A stretch of DNA of 64,000 nucleotides, taken from the NCBI GenBank assembly GCA_965601975.1, contig OZ271856.1, forward strand, positions 1,984,001-2,048,000, given 5' to 3'. Both the position numbers and the translations under genes were made by a program. A model generated the notes under the pieces. The model saw nothing but the letters and a program-made list of their open reading frames with translations. It was not told the DNA's origin and made no database searches. The DNA is from JANQIO01 sp965601975 (lineage in GTDB: Bacteria; Pseudomonadota; Gammaproteobacteria; Pseudomonadales; Halieaceae). The stretch's first letter is position 1, and each line of letters opens with the position of its first letter. Below are positions 44,648-53,053 of this stretch, piece by piece.

Positions 44648-44947
44648 TTAGACTACAAATTCCCAGCCAATCGCCAGGAGGCCTACAGCCAGAGAAGTCC
44701 AGAGGAACTTCTTCTGGGCCACATCGGCCGGCTTTACATCCCGTTGGATTCCGTCTGTAACCAGTAGGATGGCCGGGTTGTGGTAGGCAAAGATGAAGAA
44801 CAGGGCGCCACAGAAGTTGGTGAGTGCGATGCTCGCATTTCCTTCGAAAGACATAACAACACCGAGGAGAAACGCGACTGCAGCAAATGCCGCCATACAA
44901 ACTCGCAATCCAGGGACATGTGCTTGACCAAAGGGCATGTAGTTCAC
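44648..44947 (-). CDS. Small membrane protein, possible immunity or accessory protein
   Basis: 99 residues with hydrophobic segments at about 15-33, 41-65 and 83-99. No family recognised. It is the last gene on the minus strand before the terminator, 158 bases from the preceding 90-residue protein gene. The position at the end of a bacteriocin export cluster makes it a candidate immunity protein, but nothing in the sequence proves it. AT content is higher than in the flanking TonB receptor gene. The start could also be the second Met at residue 4. Confidence 0.55.
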   Translation of the reverse strand: MNYMPFGQAHVPGLRVCMAAFAAVAFLLGVVMSFEGNASIALTNFCGALFFIFAYHNPAILLVTDGIQRDVKPADVAQKKFLWTSLAVGLLAIGWEFVV

Positions 44948-45047
44948 TCTCGTTACCGCCTTGTTCTTTGAATCTTGAGTTTGATATTACTCGCTAGATT
45001 TCAGACGTCAGCCTTTCCACACCCGAAGTGAGAACTAGTTCCGTAAA

Positions 45048-45063
45048 TGACCCAGATGGGTCA
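45048..45063. promoter_or_regulatory. Perfect 16-bp palindrome TGACCCA-ga-TGGGTCA
   Basis: Seven-base perfect arms with a 2-base spacer, in the 158-base gap between the 90- and 99-residue membrane protein genes. It is flanked by AAAAAA on the plus-strand right side. It may be an operator for the last gene; a terminator is less likely because the T-run is on the wrong side for the minus strand. Confidence 0.4.
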
Positions 45064-45105
45064 AAAAAGTGTGAAGCAGTACCGCAAATTGTTGGCGTCT
45101 GGGGG

Positions 45106-45378
45106 CTAGGAGCGCTTGCGTGATCGTATTTCAGCTTGCCGCATGACGATTCCACCAATCGTTGCAAGTACTGCAGCTAAGCCTGCGAGCCAGAGTGACT
45201 TGGCTACCTCGCCATAGAACCCGATCGCAATTCCGAATTGAAATCCGAAGAATGCCAGTAGCTGTGCTAGAAGAAACTTGGGGCCAGGATTGTTTTTAAG
45301 CAGGCTAGGGAGAATGCCGGTCGAATAGAACGCCAGCGTAAGACACATGAGTGCTGTAGCTATATCTGCATTGTCCAT
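45106..45378 (-). CDS. Small membrane protein, candidate immunity protein
   Basis: 90 residues with three hydrophobic segments (about 5-22, 33-55, 59-80) and a basic C-terminus (RQAEIRSRKRS). No family recognised. It starts 47 bases downstream of the precursor stop, separated by a 23-base inverted repeat. A short polytopic protein directly after a bacteriocin structural gene is the classical place and form of an immunity protein that protects the producer at the inner membrane. That role is inference from position. Confidence 0.6.
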   Translation of the reverse strand: MDNADIATALMCLTLAFYSTGILPSLLKNNPGPKFLLAQLLAFFGFQFGIAIGFYGEVAKSLWLAGLAAVLATIGGIVMRQAEIRSRKRS

Positions 45379-45390
45379 GGTTGATGTCGA

Positions 45391-45413
45391 TAGGCGGCCA
45401 CGTGGACCGCCTA
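45391..45413. promoter_or_regulatory. Inverted repeat downstream of the precursor gene
   Basis: TAGGCGG-ccacgtgga-CCGCCTA gives a 7-bp stem whose loop is itself mostly the CCACGTGG palindrome. It lies between the precursor stop and the 90-residue gene. No T-run follows on the minus strand, so partial attenuation or mRNA protection is more likely than full termination. CCACGTGGACCG also occurs near the left repeat array (about 8098). Confidence 0.5.
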
Positions 45414-45424
45414 TGCCTCTCTAT

Positions 45425-45766
45425 CTAGCGCTGAAAGACTGTGATTCTGTTACCAGCGTAGGAGCTTGCAGCTCTGAACGAACTGGCTACCCCGGCGAGC
45501 ACTATGCCTGCCGTTCTCGATGCTTTCCAAACAGCCCCTGCGGCCCCTCCGATAATACCTGTGACAGCACCTATCAAGGCCCCGCCAGTCACACTCTTGC
45601 CATTTGCGTGAGCAGACGCCGCGCCTTCGCCCGCGCCGAGAGCTATGCCTACGCCTAGAAATGCGAGAGCGGGTGCTCCGCCGCCCGCCACTACACATAG
45701 CTCATCCGTGCTGAGTTCCCGCAACTCTCCGTTCATTTTCTTCGACTCTACTTTCCATGTATTCAT
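45425..45766 (-). CDS. Class II microcin-like precursor with double-glycine leader
   Basis: 113 residues from ATG 45766, chosen because GGAGAG lies 6 bases upstream. The 29-residue leader contains the double-glycine signature ELSTDELCVVAGG, cleaved by C39 peptidases after GG. The 84-residue core starts GAPALAFLGVGIALGAG. It is Gly/Ala-rich with a glycine zipper (GALIGAVTGIIGGAAGAV), has a basic C-terminal part and no Cys. Size, leader and composition resemble colicin V-type (unmodified class II) microcins that insert into the inner membrane. The exporter and adaptor genes are on the same strand upstream. No modification enzyme is present. Antibacterial activity is inferred. Confidence 0.85.
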   Translation of the reverse strand: MNTWKVESKKMNGELRELSTDELCVVAGGGAPALAFLGVGIALGAGEGAASAHANGKSVTGGALIGAVTGIIGGAAGAVWKASRTAGIVLAGVASSFRAASSYAGNRITVFQR

Positions 45767-45805
45767 TTCTTTCTCTCCATATTGCTCAACTTTATGAGCG
45801 TTAAT

Positions 45806-45821
45806 CACGCACCATTGCGTG
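45806..45821. promoter_or_regulatory. Inverted repeat upstream of the precursor gene
   Basis: CACGCA-ccat-TGCGTG, a perfect 6-bp inverted repeat in the 97-base gap between the 126-residue protein gene and the precursor. It lies 40 bases before the precursor start and could be an operator or transcript hairpin. A separate promoter for the precursor here would be expected but cannot be confirmed. Confidence 0.4.
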
Positions 45822-45863
45822 AAACTGGTCGCCGGCCTCCCTGTCCAATGAAAGGCACAGCCC

Positions 45864-46244
45864 TCAATTGCCTTCCTTGTCAGATCGCTTTCTCTCCCTG
45901 GCTATCTCCCTGATCTTGGGATTCATGACGCGGGCGCGATTATGTTGAACGGCGAGTTGGGAAGCGGCAATCGCCATTGCGATTATCAGGGCCGGTGTCA
46001 GTGACCGGGCCAGTAGACCGGACTCACCCAGTGGCGTGAACTCAAGCAGCAACCAGGATAATCCTGAAGCGCACAGAAATATGAAAATCACCGCTATCCA
46101 GTCAAAGAGCGTTACCCTGCATACGACATTGGTCTGCGTAAACGTTTCATAACGAGCGCGCTCAAGCAGTTCGGTTTTCTCCTGCTTGGAAAGTCCCTCG
46201 GGAAGATCGAAAAACCAGTCGCTGATAGGGTTCCTTCCAAACAT
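45864..46244 (-). CDS. Two-helix membrane protein of the microcin cluster
   Basis: 126 residues. The cytoplasmic N-terminus (about 1-45) contains the amphipathic LSKQEKTELLERARYE. Two membrane helices follow (about 47-67 and 82-98) and a very basic C-terminal tail (KIREIARERKRSDKEGN). No family recognised. It sits between the exporter (11 bases) and the precursor gene, so it is an accessory or immunity candidate. The repetitive charge pattern of the tail points to a cytoplasmic location. Confidence 0.6.
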   Translation of the reverse strand: MFGRNPISDWFFDLPEGLSKQEKTELLERARYETFTQTNVVCRVTLFDWIAVIFIFLCASGLSWLLLEFTPLGESGLLARSLTPALIIAMAIAASQLAVQHNRARVMNPKIREIARERKRSDKEGN

Positions 46245-46255
46245 GATCTTGTTCC

Positions 46256-48352
46256 TCAGCCGGAAAGCTCTATTACGCGATTCGCCAGCGCGATGGTTTC
46301 AGGGCGGTGGGCGACAATGACGCGAGTCATTTTCATCACCGCAATGTGACCGTTGATTCTGCGCTCAGTATCTACGTCCAAGTGGCTCGTCGCCTCGTCT
46401 AGAAACAGAACGGACGGTACTCTGTAGAGCGCCCTTGCCAGCATGATGCGCTGTGCCTGACCGCCGCTGAGTGTCGAACCCATGTCACCGACCAGTGTGT
46501 TGTACTGCATGGGCATCTCCATGATGTCGTCGTGAATACAGGCCTTCTTCGCGCAGTACATTGCCTTTTCGAAGTGTAGTCGCTGGTCGAAGCAGGCAAT
46601 GTTTTCGAGAATCGATCCGCTCAGCAGCTGGTCGCTTTGTGTCACTGCGGCAATATTTTTGCGGTATTCGTAGCAATGCTGCAGGGGTCGTCCATTGACC
46701 AGGATTTCGCCCGTGGTCGGTTGGGTCAGGCCCATCAGACATCCGAGCAGCGTGCTCTTGCCGACACCGCTCGGTCCTGTAATGGCCACGCAGCTGCCAG
46801 CTGGTATCTCGATTGAAATATCCTCGAAGATCCACGGTTCAGAATCCCCATATCGAAAGCCGAGAGCATGGGTTTGAAGTGATGTACGCCGACGAGACTT
46901 GTCGGGAACTTGAGAGGTACGCTGCTGTGGCTCGGGTTCGGTCAGGGCGATATCCCCCAGTCGCTCGAGGTGTAGGCCTAGCATCATGAGCTCGATCACC
47001 TGGTCCACCAGACCGCTGACGGAGCTGGAGAAGCGTTGCTTGTAGCTGATAAAGGCAAATAGCATTCCGATCGTCATGTCGTTGTCCATCACAGCGAGCG
47101 CTGCAAAGTAGATCACCAGGATATTCTCGATTCCGAAGAGCAGGGTATTGGCGGCGTCAAAGCCGATGCCCATCTGGGCCACGCGGATATCCGCGTTGAT
47201 CGCATCCGCGAGCCGGTTCTGCCACAGGCCTTCGCGCTCAGATTCGCGCTGGAACAGTTTGATAGTCTGCATGCTGCGAGCCGACTCCAACAGGTTGGTG
47301 TCGCACAGCGCATGCTTCGCAATGCTCTCTTCCGAGAGGCGGCGGAGTGGGTTAAAGAGCATGAGCCTCAACGCGATGTAGACGAGCAGCACCGCAACGA
47401 CCAGCAGCGTGAGTTTTACGTTGTACAGGGTCATGATCCCAAGCATGATCACCGCCATGAGGCCGTCGACCACAGCGCTGATCAGGCCGCTGCTCAGGAT
47501 TTCGCGTACCGCGTCAATCGAGGAAAAACGCGACAGAATGTCGCCGAGGTGGCGCCGCTGAAACCACATGATCGGCAGATGCAACAGGTGTCGGCACAGG
47601 TTGGCGGCAAGCTGAAGGTGCAGTCGTGTGGACAGCTGCAACAGAAGCGCAGAGCGCAGGGCACCGGTGCCCGCTTCGATCGTCAGCAGCAGTGCAAAGC
47701 CCATGGCGAGGATTGCGAGCAGCCCCGGGTCACCCCGCAGAGCGACATCGTCGACAATGGTTTGCATGTAGAAGGGGGCGGCGACAGCGAACAGCTGCAA
47801 CAGGAGAGATAGAAACAGGATATGGGCGAGTGAGCGCTTGAGTCCGACGATGCTGCTCCAAAGGTCTGCGAGTCGCAGCCGTTGAGCTCTGGCTTGCTTT
47901 TTCAGCGTGCCGGTGGGAAGCAGTTCCAGAGCTACGCCTGTGAAGTGCTTGGAAAATTCCGCGGCATCCAGCTTTTCTACACCGCGCGCCGGGTTGTGTA
48001 TCACTGCATGTCGCCGACCGACTGATTTCAGAACCACAAAGTGATTCATGTCCCAGTGCAATATGCACGGGCACTGCAGCTGCGGTATGGCTTCCAACGG
48101 CACACGCACGGGCCGCGCGGACAGGTTGATTTGCGTGGCGATGTCTATCAGGTCCTTCAGCGTATGTCCGCGTCCCGAGCCGCGGTGATTTCGCCGCAGA
48201 GTAATGAGATCCGTGTCGACTCCACGGTAACGGGCAATCATCGCCAGGCAGGCAAGACCGCACTCCGCCGCCTCCGCCTGTCGGATGATAGGCAGGCGCC
48301 TGATCCAGTTGAACTCCAGTGAAGCGCTTTCCGCCGATGTGCTGACCGTCAC
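46256..48352 (-). CDS. C39-peptidase ABC exporter (CvaB-like)
   Basis: 698 residues from GTG 48352, which overlaps the adaptor stop (GTGA) and has GGGAGG 5 bases upstream; an ATG at 48394 lies inside the adaptor gene. Residues about 17-140 form the C39 leader peptidase with QAEAAECGLACLAMI (Cys31), HWDMNHFVVL (His104) and HNPARG, where Asn120 stands in the place of the usual Asp. A membrane domain follows (about 170-450), then an ATPase with GPSGVGKST (526-534), LSGGQAQR (628-635) and LFLDEAT (648-654). It cuts the double-glycine leader and exports the core peptide. Confidence 0.95.
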   Translation of the reverse strand: MTVSTSAESASLEFNWIRRLPIIRQAEAAECGLACLAMIARYRGVDTDLITLRRNHRGSGRGHTLKDLIDIATQINLSARPVRVPLEAIPQLQCPCILHWDMNHFVVLKSVGRRHAVIHNPARGVEKLDAAEFSKHFTGVALELLPTGTLKKQARAQRLRLADLWSSIVGLKRSLAHILFLSLLLQLFAVAAPFYMQTIVDDVALRGDPGLLAILAMGFALLLTIEAGTGALRSALLLQLSTRLHLQLAANLCRHLLHLPIMWFQRRHLGDILSRFSSIDAVREILSSGLISAVVDGLMAVIMLGIMTLYNVKLTLLVVAVLLVYIALRLMLFNPLRRLSEESIAKHALCDTNLLESARSMQTIKLFQRESEREGLWQNRLADAINADIRVAQMGIGFDAANTLLFGIENILVIYFAALAVMDNDMTIGMLFAFISYKQRFSSSVSGLVDQVIELMMLGLHLERLGDIALTEPEPQQRTSQVPDKSRRRTSLQTHALGFRYGDSEPWIFEDISIEIPAGSCVAITGPSGVGKSTLLGCLMGLTQPTTGEILVNGRPLQHCYEYRKNIAAVTQSDQLLSGSILENIACFDQRLHFEKAMYCAKKACIHDDIMEMPMQYNTLVGDMGSTLSGGQAQRIMLARALYRVPSVLFLDEATSHLDVDTERRINGHIAVMKMTRVIVAHRPETIALANRVIELSG

Positions 48353-49596
48353 CTGAGCCTCCCGCGGAGGCTCAGCAGCGGTTCCAATAGCCACTCCAGC
48401 AATGAGCGGTGCTCAAGCACGATGTCGGCACTGAAGGTCATGCCGGCCTTCAGCTTGTGTTTCTCACCCCGGGCAAGCAGTGACGTTTGCTCTGGTCTGG
48501 CAGCAGCCCGAAACACGGCTTCCCCAGCTGAGATTGGAAATCGCGCCAGCTCTCGCGGTAGCACTGCGCTATCTGAAACGCTGGTCAGTACGCCTTCCTG
48601 CAGTCCGTACTTCTGGTAGGGGAACGCGTCGTAGCGAATCAGCAGCTTTTGGCCCGGTGAAAGAAAACCCGAAGCGCGAACCGGGACGAGCAATTGCGCC
48701 ACCAGGGGTGAGCCCTCCGGCAGCAGCGTGACAAGGGCTTCCTGGCTCATCGCCCGTTGACCCGGTTGCAGCGCGATGCGACTGACGGTGCCTGCCACCG
48801 ACGCCTGCACCACATGGGCACGGCTGCCTCGGAGCCTGGCGATTTCCTGGGAGAGATCGCTGAGCGACAGCTTCAGTCGGTCGACGGCATTGCCGGATTC
48901 CTGCGGAAGCCGTGACAGTTCAGCCCTTAACGTGGAGAGCTGTGCCTCCTGGCGAAGCTGCTCGGTTTCCAGTGACTGTTGGTCGCCTGCGAGTTGCAGG
49001 GCCTGTTCCCGCAGCGCGTCCAGCTCAGCCTGTGTCAGGTGCCCTTGCGCTGCCAGCTGTTGGTGGCGCTCCAGCCGCCGATCGCCCAGCGCCTTTCTTT
49101 CAACGAGGGTTTGTCGTTGGCGGGTAATGGCCGCCGCGGCAGCCTCGACTGCATCGATCGCGGTGAGCAGTTCGTCGCGACGTAGTGCCGTCAAGTGTGA
49201 CTCTCGCGCCAATTGCCCTTCGAGCACTGCTTTCTGTTGCTCGTATTCCTGCAGCAAAATGGATTCGACTTGCGCACCGTCTTCCAGCACGCGGTCGCCG
49301 TTGATCACGGCCAGCGGCTGTTCCGCGACGACATGATCGCCGGGTTCGACCAGCAGTTTTGCCAGGCGGCCTTCGGATTGTGCGTACACCTGCACCAGCC
49401 CATCGACCGGCTCAAGCCATCCTCGTACCGAGGCTTTTCGTGAGTAGGACGCCTGGGTCAGGAAAATAAGCGCTGCGGACACCCACAACAAGAGAAACAG
49501 GCAAACCAGCGTATGCGGCCAGCGGGGTAGCAGCACAACCTGCCCGTGCAGCCGCTCACGCTGGGCCTCGATAACTTCGGAGCGAAACAATCCCAC
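48349..49596 (-). CDS. HlyD-family secretion adaptor (CvaA-like)
   Basis: 415 residues. The N-terminus GLFRSEVIEAQRERLHGQV matches bacteriocin-type adaptors. One membrane helix (about 29-49), then a lipoyl half (VDGLVQVYAQSEGRLAKLLV), a long coiled coil (about 110-250), the second lipoyl half (VVQASVAGTVSRIALQPG) and a beta-barrel with FPYQKYGLQEGVLTSVS. It links the inner-membrane exporter to an outer-membrane TolC channel, which is not encoded here. It is the first gene of the minus-strand cluster. Confidence 0.93.
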   Translation of the reverse strand: MGLFRSEVIEAQRERLHGQVVLLPRWPHTLVCLFLLLWVSAALIFLTQASYSRKASVRGWLEPVDGLVQVYAQSEGRLAKLLVEPGDHVVAEQPLAVINGDRVLEDGAQVESILLQEYEQQKAVLEGQLARESHLTALRRDELLTAIDAVEAAAAAITRQRQTLVERKALGDRRLERHQQLAAQGHLTQAELDALREQALQLAGDQQSLETEQLRQEAQLSTLRAELSRLPQESGNAVDRLKLSLSDLSQEIARLRGSRAHVVQASVAGTVSRIALQPGQRAMSQEALVTLLPEGSPLVAQLLVPVRASGFLSPGQKLLIRYDAFPYQKYGLQEGVLTSVSDSAVLPRELARFPISAGEAVFRAAARPEQTSLLARGEKHKLKAGMTFSADIVLEHRSLLEWLLEPLLSLRGRLR

Positions 49597-49693
49597 GGTG
49601 CGTCCCTGCCCATGAGTGGATTGAGTTCGAGTATAGGGGCAGAGTGGCCCCGGGGAAGCTCAACCGGAACAGGTTGAGCGGAATGGGTGAAAC

Positions 49694-51151
49694 CTAGATT
49701 CCACCCATCAGCATGTATTTGATCTCCAGGTAGTCATCCATGCCGTACTTGGAGCCCTCGCGGCCCATGCCGGATTCCTTCACGCCGCCGAAAGGCGCCA
49801 TCTCATTGGAGATGATGCCGGCGTTGATGCCGACGATGCCGTAGTCGAGTGCTTCGGCGACGCGCCAGATGCGGCCGATGTCTCTCGCGTAGAAGTAGCT
49901 GGCCAGGCCGAACTCGGTGTCGTTGGCCATGTCGATCAGTTCTTCTTCGGTGGAGAAGCGGATCACCGGTGAGACGGGGCCGAAGATCTCGTTACGGAAC
50001 ACGGCCATCTCGCTGGTGACGCCGGTAAGGATGGTGGGCTGGTAGTAGCAGCCGCCCAGTTCGTGGGGGCCGCCGCCAAGTGCAACAGTCGCGCCCTGGC
50101 CGATGGAAGTCTGCACCAGCTGGTCCACGTCGTTCACGGCATTGGTGTCCACCAGCGGACCGGCGGTCACGCCGTCGTCCATGCCGTTGCCCACGACCAG
50201 GGCCTGGGTGGCCTTCACGAACTTCTCCACGAACTCGTCGTAGACGCCGTCCTGCACGAAGATGCGGTTGGCACACACGCAGGTCTGGCCGGAGTTGCGG
50301 TACTTCGATGCCATTGCGCCTTCCACGGCTTCGTCGATGTCCGCGTCGTCGAACACGATGAACGGCGCATTACCGCCCAGCTCCATGGACACTTTCTTCA
50401 CCGTGGCCGCGCACTGCTCGATCAACATCTTGCCCACCGGTGTGGAGCCTGTGAACGTCAGCTTGCGCACGACGGGGTTGCCGGTCAGCTCGCCGCCAAT
50501 CGCGCCGGAGGAGCCGCACACCACGTTGATCACACCGGCGGGAATGCCGGCGCGCTCCGCCAGTTCCGCCATGGCGAACGCCGACAGCGGCGTTGCCGTC
50601 GCGGGCTTGATGATGATGGAACAACCCGCCGCCAGGGCCGGGGCGGCCTTGCGGGCGATCATCGCGTTGGGGAAGTTCCAGGGGGTAATGGCGGCGACCA
50701 CACCCACCGGCTGCTTGATGGTGACAATGCGCTTGTCGGGGGAGGGGCCGGGAATCACGTCGCCGTCCACGCGCTTGGCTTCCTCGCCAAACCATTCCAT
50801 GAAGGCGGCGCCGTAGGCCACTTCACCGCGGGATTCCGCCAGCGGCTTGCCCTGTTCCGCGGTCATGATAATGGCCAGGTCTTCCTGGTGCTCCATCATG
50901 AGGTCGTACCACTTGCGCAGCAGCTGGGCGCGGGTCTTCGCGGGCAGGGCCTTCCAGTCCTGCATGGCTGCGTCCGCTGCCTCGATGGCGCGGCGGGTCT
51001 CGTCGGCGCCGACCTTGGCCACCTCGACGATGGTTTCGCCGGTGGCGGGGTTGTCCACCGCCACGGTGGCGCCGTCGTCGGCGTCGACCCACTGGCCGTT
51101 GATGTAGGCCTGGTGTTTCAGCAGGGTGGGGTCGCTCAGGTTCAAGCTCAT
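49694..51151 (-). CDS. gabD: Succinate-semialdehyde dehydrogenase
   Basis: 485 residues close to GabD in length and motifs: AAITPWNFPNAMIARKAAPAL, the Glu in SMELGGNAPFIVFDDADID, the catalytic Cys in NSGQTCVCANRI and GGVKESGMGREGSKYGMDDY at the C-terminus. The reaction is succinate semialdehyde to succinate with NAD(P). The regulator gene lies 17 bases upstream on the same strand. No gabT is adjacent; the omega-aminotransferase at 13022 is far away. Confidence 0.92.
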   Translation of the reverse strand: MSLNLSDPTLLKHQAYINGQWVDADDGATVAVDNPATGETIVEVAKVGADETRRAIEAADAAMQDWKALPAKTRAQLLRKWYDLMMEHQEDLAIIMTAEQGKPLAESRGEVAYGAAFMEWFGEEAKRVDGDVIPGPSPDKRIVTIKQPVGVVAAITPWNFPNAMIARKAAPALAAGCSIIIKPATATPLSAFAMAELAERAGIPAGVINVVCGSSGAIGGELTGNPVVRKLTFTGSTPVGKMLIEQCAATVKKVSMELGGNAPFIVFDDADIDEAVEGAMASKYRNSGQTCVCANRIFVQDGVYDEFVEKFVKATQALVVGNGMDDGVTAGPLVDTNAVNDVDQLVQTSIGQGATVALGGGPHELGGCYYQPTILTGVTSEMAVFRNEIFGPVSPVIRFSTEEELIDMANDTEFGLASYFYARDIGRIWRVAEALDYGIVGINAGIISNEMAPFGGVKESGMGREGSKYGMDDYLEIKYMLMGGI

Positions 51152-51168
51152 GTCAGATACCTCCGGGA

Positions 51169-51996
51169 TCAGGCGCGCAGTGTCAGCAGCGGGTCGCTGT
51201 CTGCCACCGGCTGGGCAATGGCGTCAAAAAACAGGGTAAACAACTCCGAATGGGAGGAAATCCCGAGTTTGTGGTAGATGTTCTTGCGGTGCACCTGCTC
51301 GGTCTGGGTGCTGATGTCCAGCTCCCGCGCTACCGACTTCGACGGGTAGCCTTTCAGGATCAGGCGCACCACGTCACGCTCCCGTGGGGTCAGCGTGCTG
51401 GAGCCGAATACCTCCAGCACGTGCTGCAGGTGGGCGTGCATGTCCTGGGGCGGCAGGTTCTTGTCCACCCGCCCCTCGGGCCAGCGCTGCTGTGTCAGCA
51501 GGGCCTGCACCAGCTCGGTGAGGTCCGCCAGTGCCATTCGATCGCCCTGGCTGAAGGCGGGCATCCCCTCGGTGCGTTCCAGCGAGATAACGATCGGTGT
51601 GCCCTGGGAGGATTCACACAGGAAGGCCACCTGGTCGATGGCGCCGTTGGTGGAGTAATAGAGTTCATAGAACTCGCTCTCCGTGAATCCCTCCGGCGCG
51701 ATCTCACTGATATGGTAGAAGCCACGGTGCCCGGCGCGGGATTCCAGGTACAGCGGGCTCAGCAGGTACAGTCCGTTGCGGTAGGGGCCGTCGAACAGGA
51801 CGCGGTCACTGTCTGACAGTTCCTCCGTGAGCACCTCCAGCTTGGCATCCTCGGGGTAGGCCATGATCACGGCGCTGTCGAAGTTCACCGCTGCGCGCAG
51901 AAAGGCCAGCAGGCGCGAGCCGAAGGCCTCACTGCCCAGGGCAGTCAGGGTCTCGGTCAGGCATTCGGTTTGTTCACTGGAAAGCTGCGGCGCCAT
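51169..51996 (-). CDS. LuxR-family transcriptional regulator
   Basis: 275 residues. The C-terminal helix-turn-helix is typical (TLTPRERDVVRLILKGY, KSVARELDISTQTEQVHRKN, IYHKLGISSHSELF). The N-terminal part (about 1-180) has no recognised autoinducer-binding motif and may sense a metabolite. It is 17 bases upstream of gabD, so it likely controls that gene and itself. It is not preceded by a luxI-type gene. Confidence 0.88.
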   Translation of the reverse strand: MAPQLSSEQTECLTETLTALGSEAFGSRLLAFLRAAVNFDSAVIMAYPEDAKLEVLTEELSDSDRVLFDGPYRNGLYLLSPLYLESRAGHRGFYHISEIAPEGFTESEFYELYYSTNGAIDQVAFLCESSQGTPIVISLERTEGMPAFSQGDRMALADLTELVQALLTQQRWPEGRVDKNLPPQDMHAHLQHVLEVFGSSTLTPRERDVVRLILKGYPSKSVARELDISTQTEQVHRKNIYHKLGISSHSELFTLFFDAIAQPVADSDPLLTLRA

Positions 51997-52011
51997 AGGC
52001 GCGAAATCTTA

Positions 52012-53037
52012 TCACGCAGCGGCGGCTTTTCGGCGCTTCCCGATACGGTGCTTTCTGAGCAGTCCGCGGAGCTGGTCGTAGCTGAGTCCCAGGGCCTCGG
52101 CGGTCTTGCCCTGGTGCTGGTCGTTGGCATCCATGGCTTCCCGCAGAATCTGTTTCTCATAGTCCGCTACGGCGCGAGCAAATCGCACGGGCAGCGCCGG
52201 GGCGGGGTGGGGCGCCTGTGCGGGCTTCGTGGATGCGGCAGGCGCCGATGCGGGCCAGTCGTCGAAGGGCGATACAAACGGGTCAATAGTGACCTCACCG
52301 ACGGGCTTGGCGGGGTTCCCCCAGCGCGCCACCGAACGCTCCACCACATTCTTCAGTTCCCTCACATTGCCGGGCCAGTGGTACTGCAGCAGCTGTCTGG
52401 CGGCGGTGTCGGTGAAGCCCGGGAAGTACTCCCAGTCCAGCTCCGAGCACATCTGCACGGCGAAGTGATGGGCCAGTTCCGGCACGTCGCTCAGGCGGTG
52501 GCGCAGGGGCGGCAGGTGCACCACGTCAAAACTGAGCCGGTCCAGCAGGTCTTCCCGGAATTCCCCGGCCTCGGCCATCACCTTGAGGTTGGCATTGGTG
52601 GCGGCCACCACCCTCACGTCCACCTCGATGGTGGTCTGGCCGCCCAGGCGCTCGAATTCCCCGTACTCGATGGTGCGCAGCAGCTTCTCCTGCAGACGCA
52701 GGGACATATTGCCCAGTTCATCGAGGAAGAGGGTGCCGCCGTCGGCGCGCTCGAAGCGGCCCCGGTGGGTGCGGGTGGCGCCGGTGAAGGCCCCGGGCTC
52801 GTGGCCGAACAGCTCGGACTCCAGCAGGGATTCCGCTACCGCCGCGCAGTTCAGCTTGAGGAAGGGGCCATCCCAGCGCGGCGACAGGTAGTGCAGGCGG
52901 CCGGCGGCCAGTTCCTTGCCCGTGCCGCGTTCCCCCAGCACCAGCACCGGTCGCTGGATCGGCGCCAGCCGTGAGATCTGTTCCAGCGCCTCGGTCAGGC
53001 TGACCGAGTCGCCGATGATTCGTTCCTGGTCTCGCAT
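52012..53037 (-). CDS. pspF: Phage-shock sigma-54 activator PspF
   Basis: 341 residues without an N-terminal sensor domain, as expected for PspF. The AAA+ domain has Walker A LGERGTGKELAAG, the sigma-54 contact loop GAFTGATRTHRGRF and Walker B DGGTLFLDELGNM. The C-terminal Fis-type HTH is KTAEALGLSYDQLRGLL. It activates the divergent psp genes when PspA releases it. The linker (about 265-295) is Pro/Ala-rich. Confidence 0.94.
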   Translation of the reverse strand: MRDQERIIGDSVSLTEALEQISRLAPIQRPVLVLGERGTGKELAAGRLHYLSPRWDGPFLKLNCAAVAESLLESELFGHEPGAFTGATRTHRGRFERADGGTLFLDELGNMSLRLQEKLLRTIEYGEFERLGGQTTIEVDVRVVAATNANLKVMAEAGEFREDLLDRLSFDVVHLPPLRHRLSDVPELAHHFAVQMCSELDWEYFPGFTDTAARQLLQYHWPGNVRELKNVVERSVARWGNPAKPVGEVTIDPFVSPFDDWPASAPAASTKPAQAPHPAPALPVRFARAVADYEKQILREAMDANDQHQGKTAEALGLSYDQLRGLLRKHRIGKRRKAAAA

Positions 53038-53053
53038 AGGCGTAATCTACCCA

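Noticed and set aside
49658..49679. Hairpin GCTCAACC-ggaaca-GGTTGAGC downstream of gabD
   Set aside because: Perfect stem, but no T-run follows on the minus strand, so I do not call it a terminator; it could still be a weak one.
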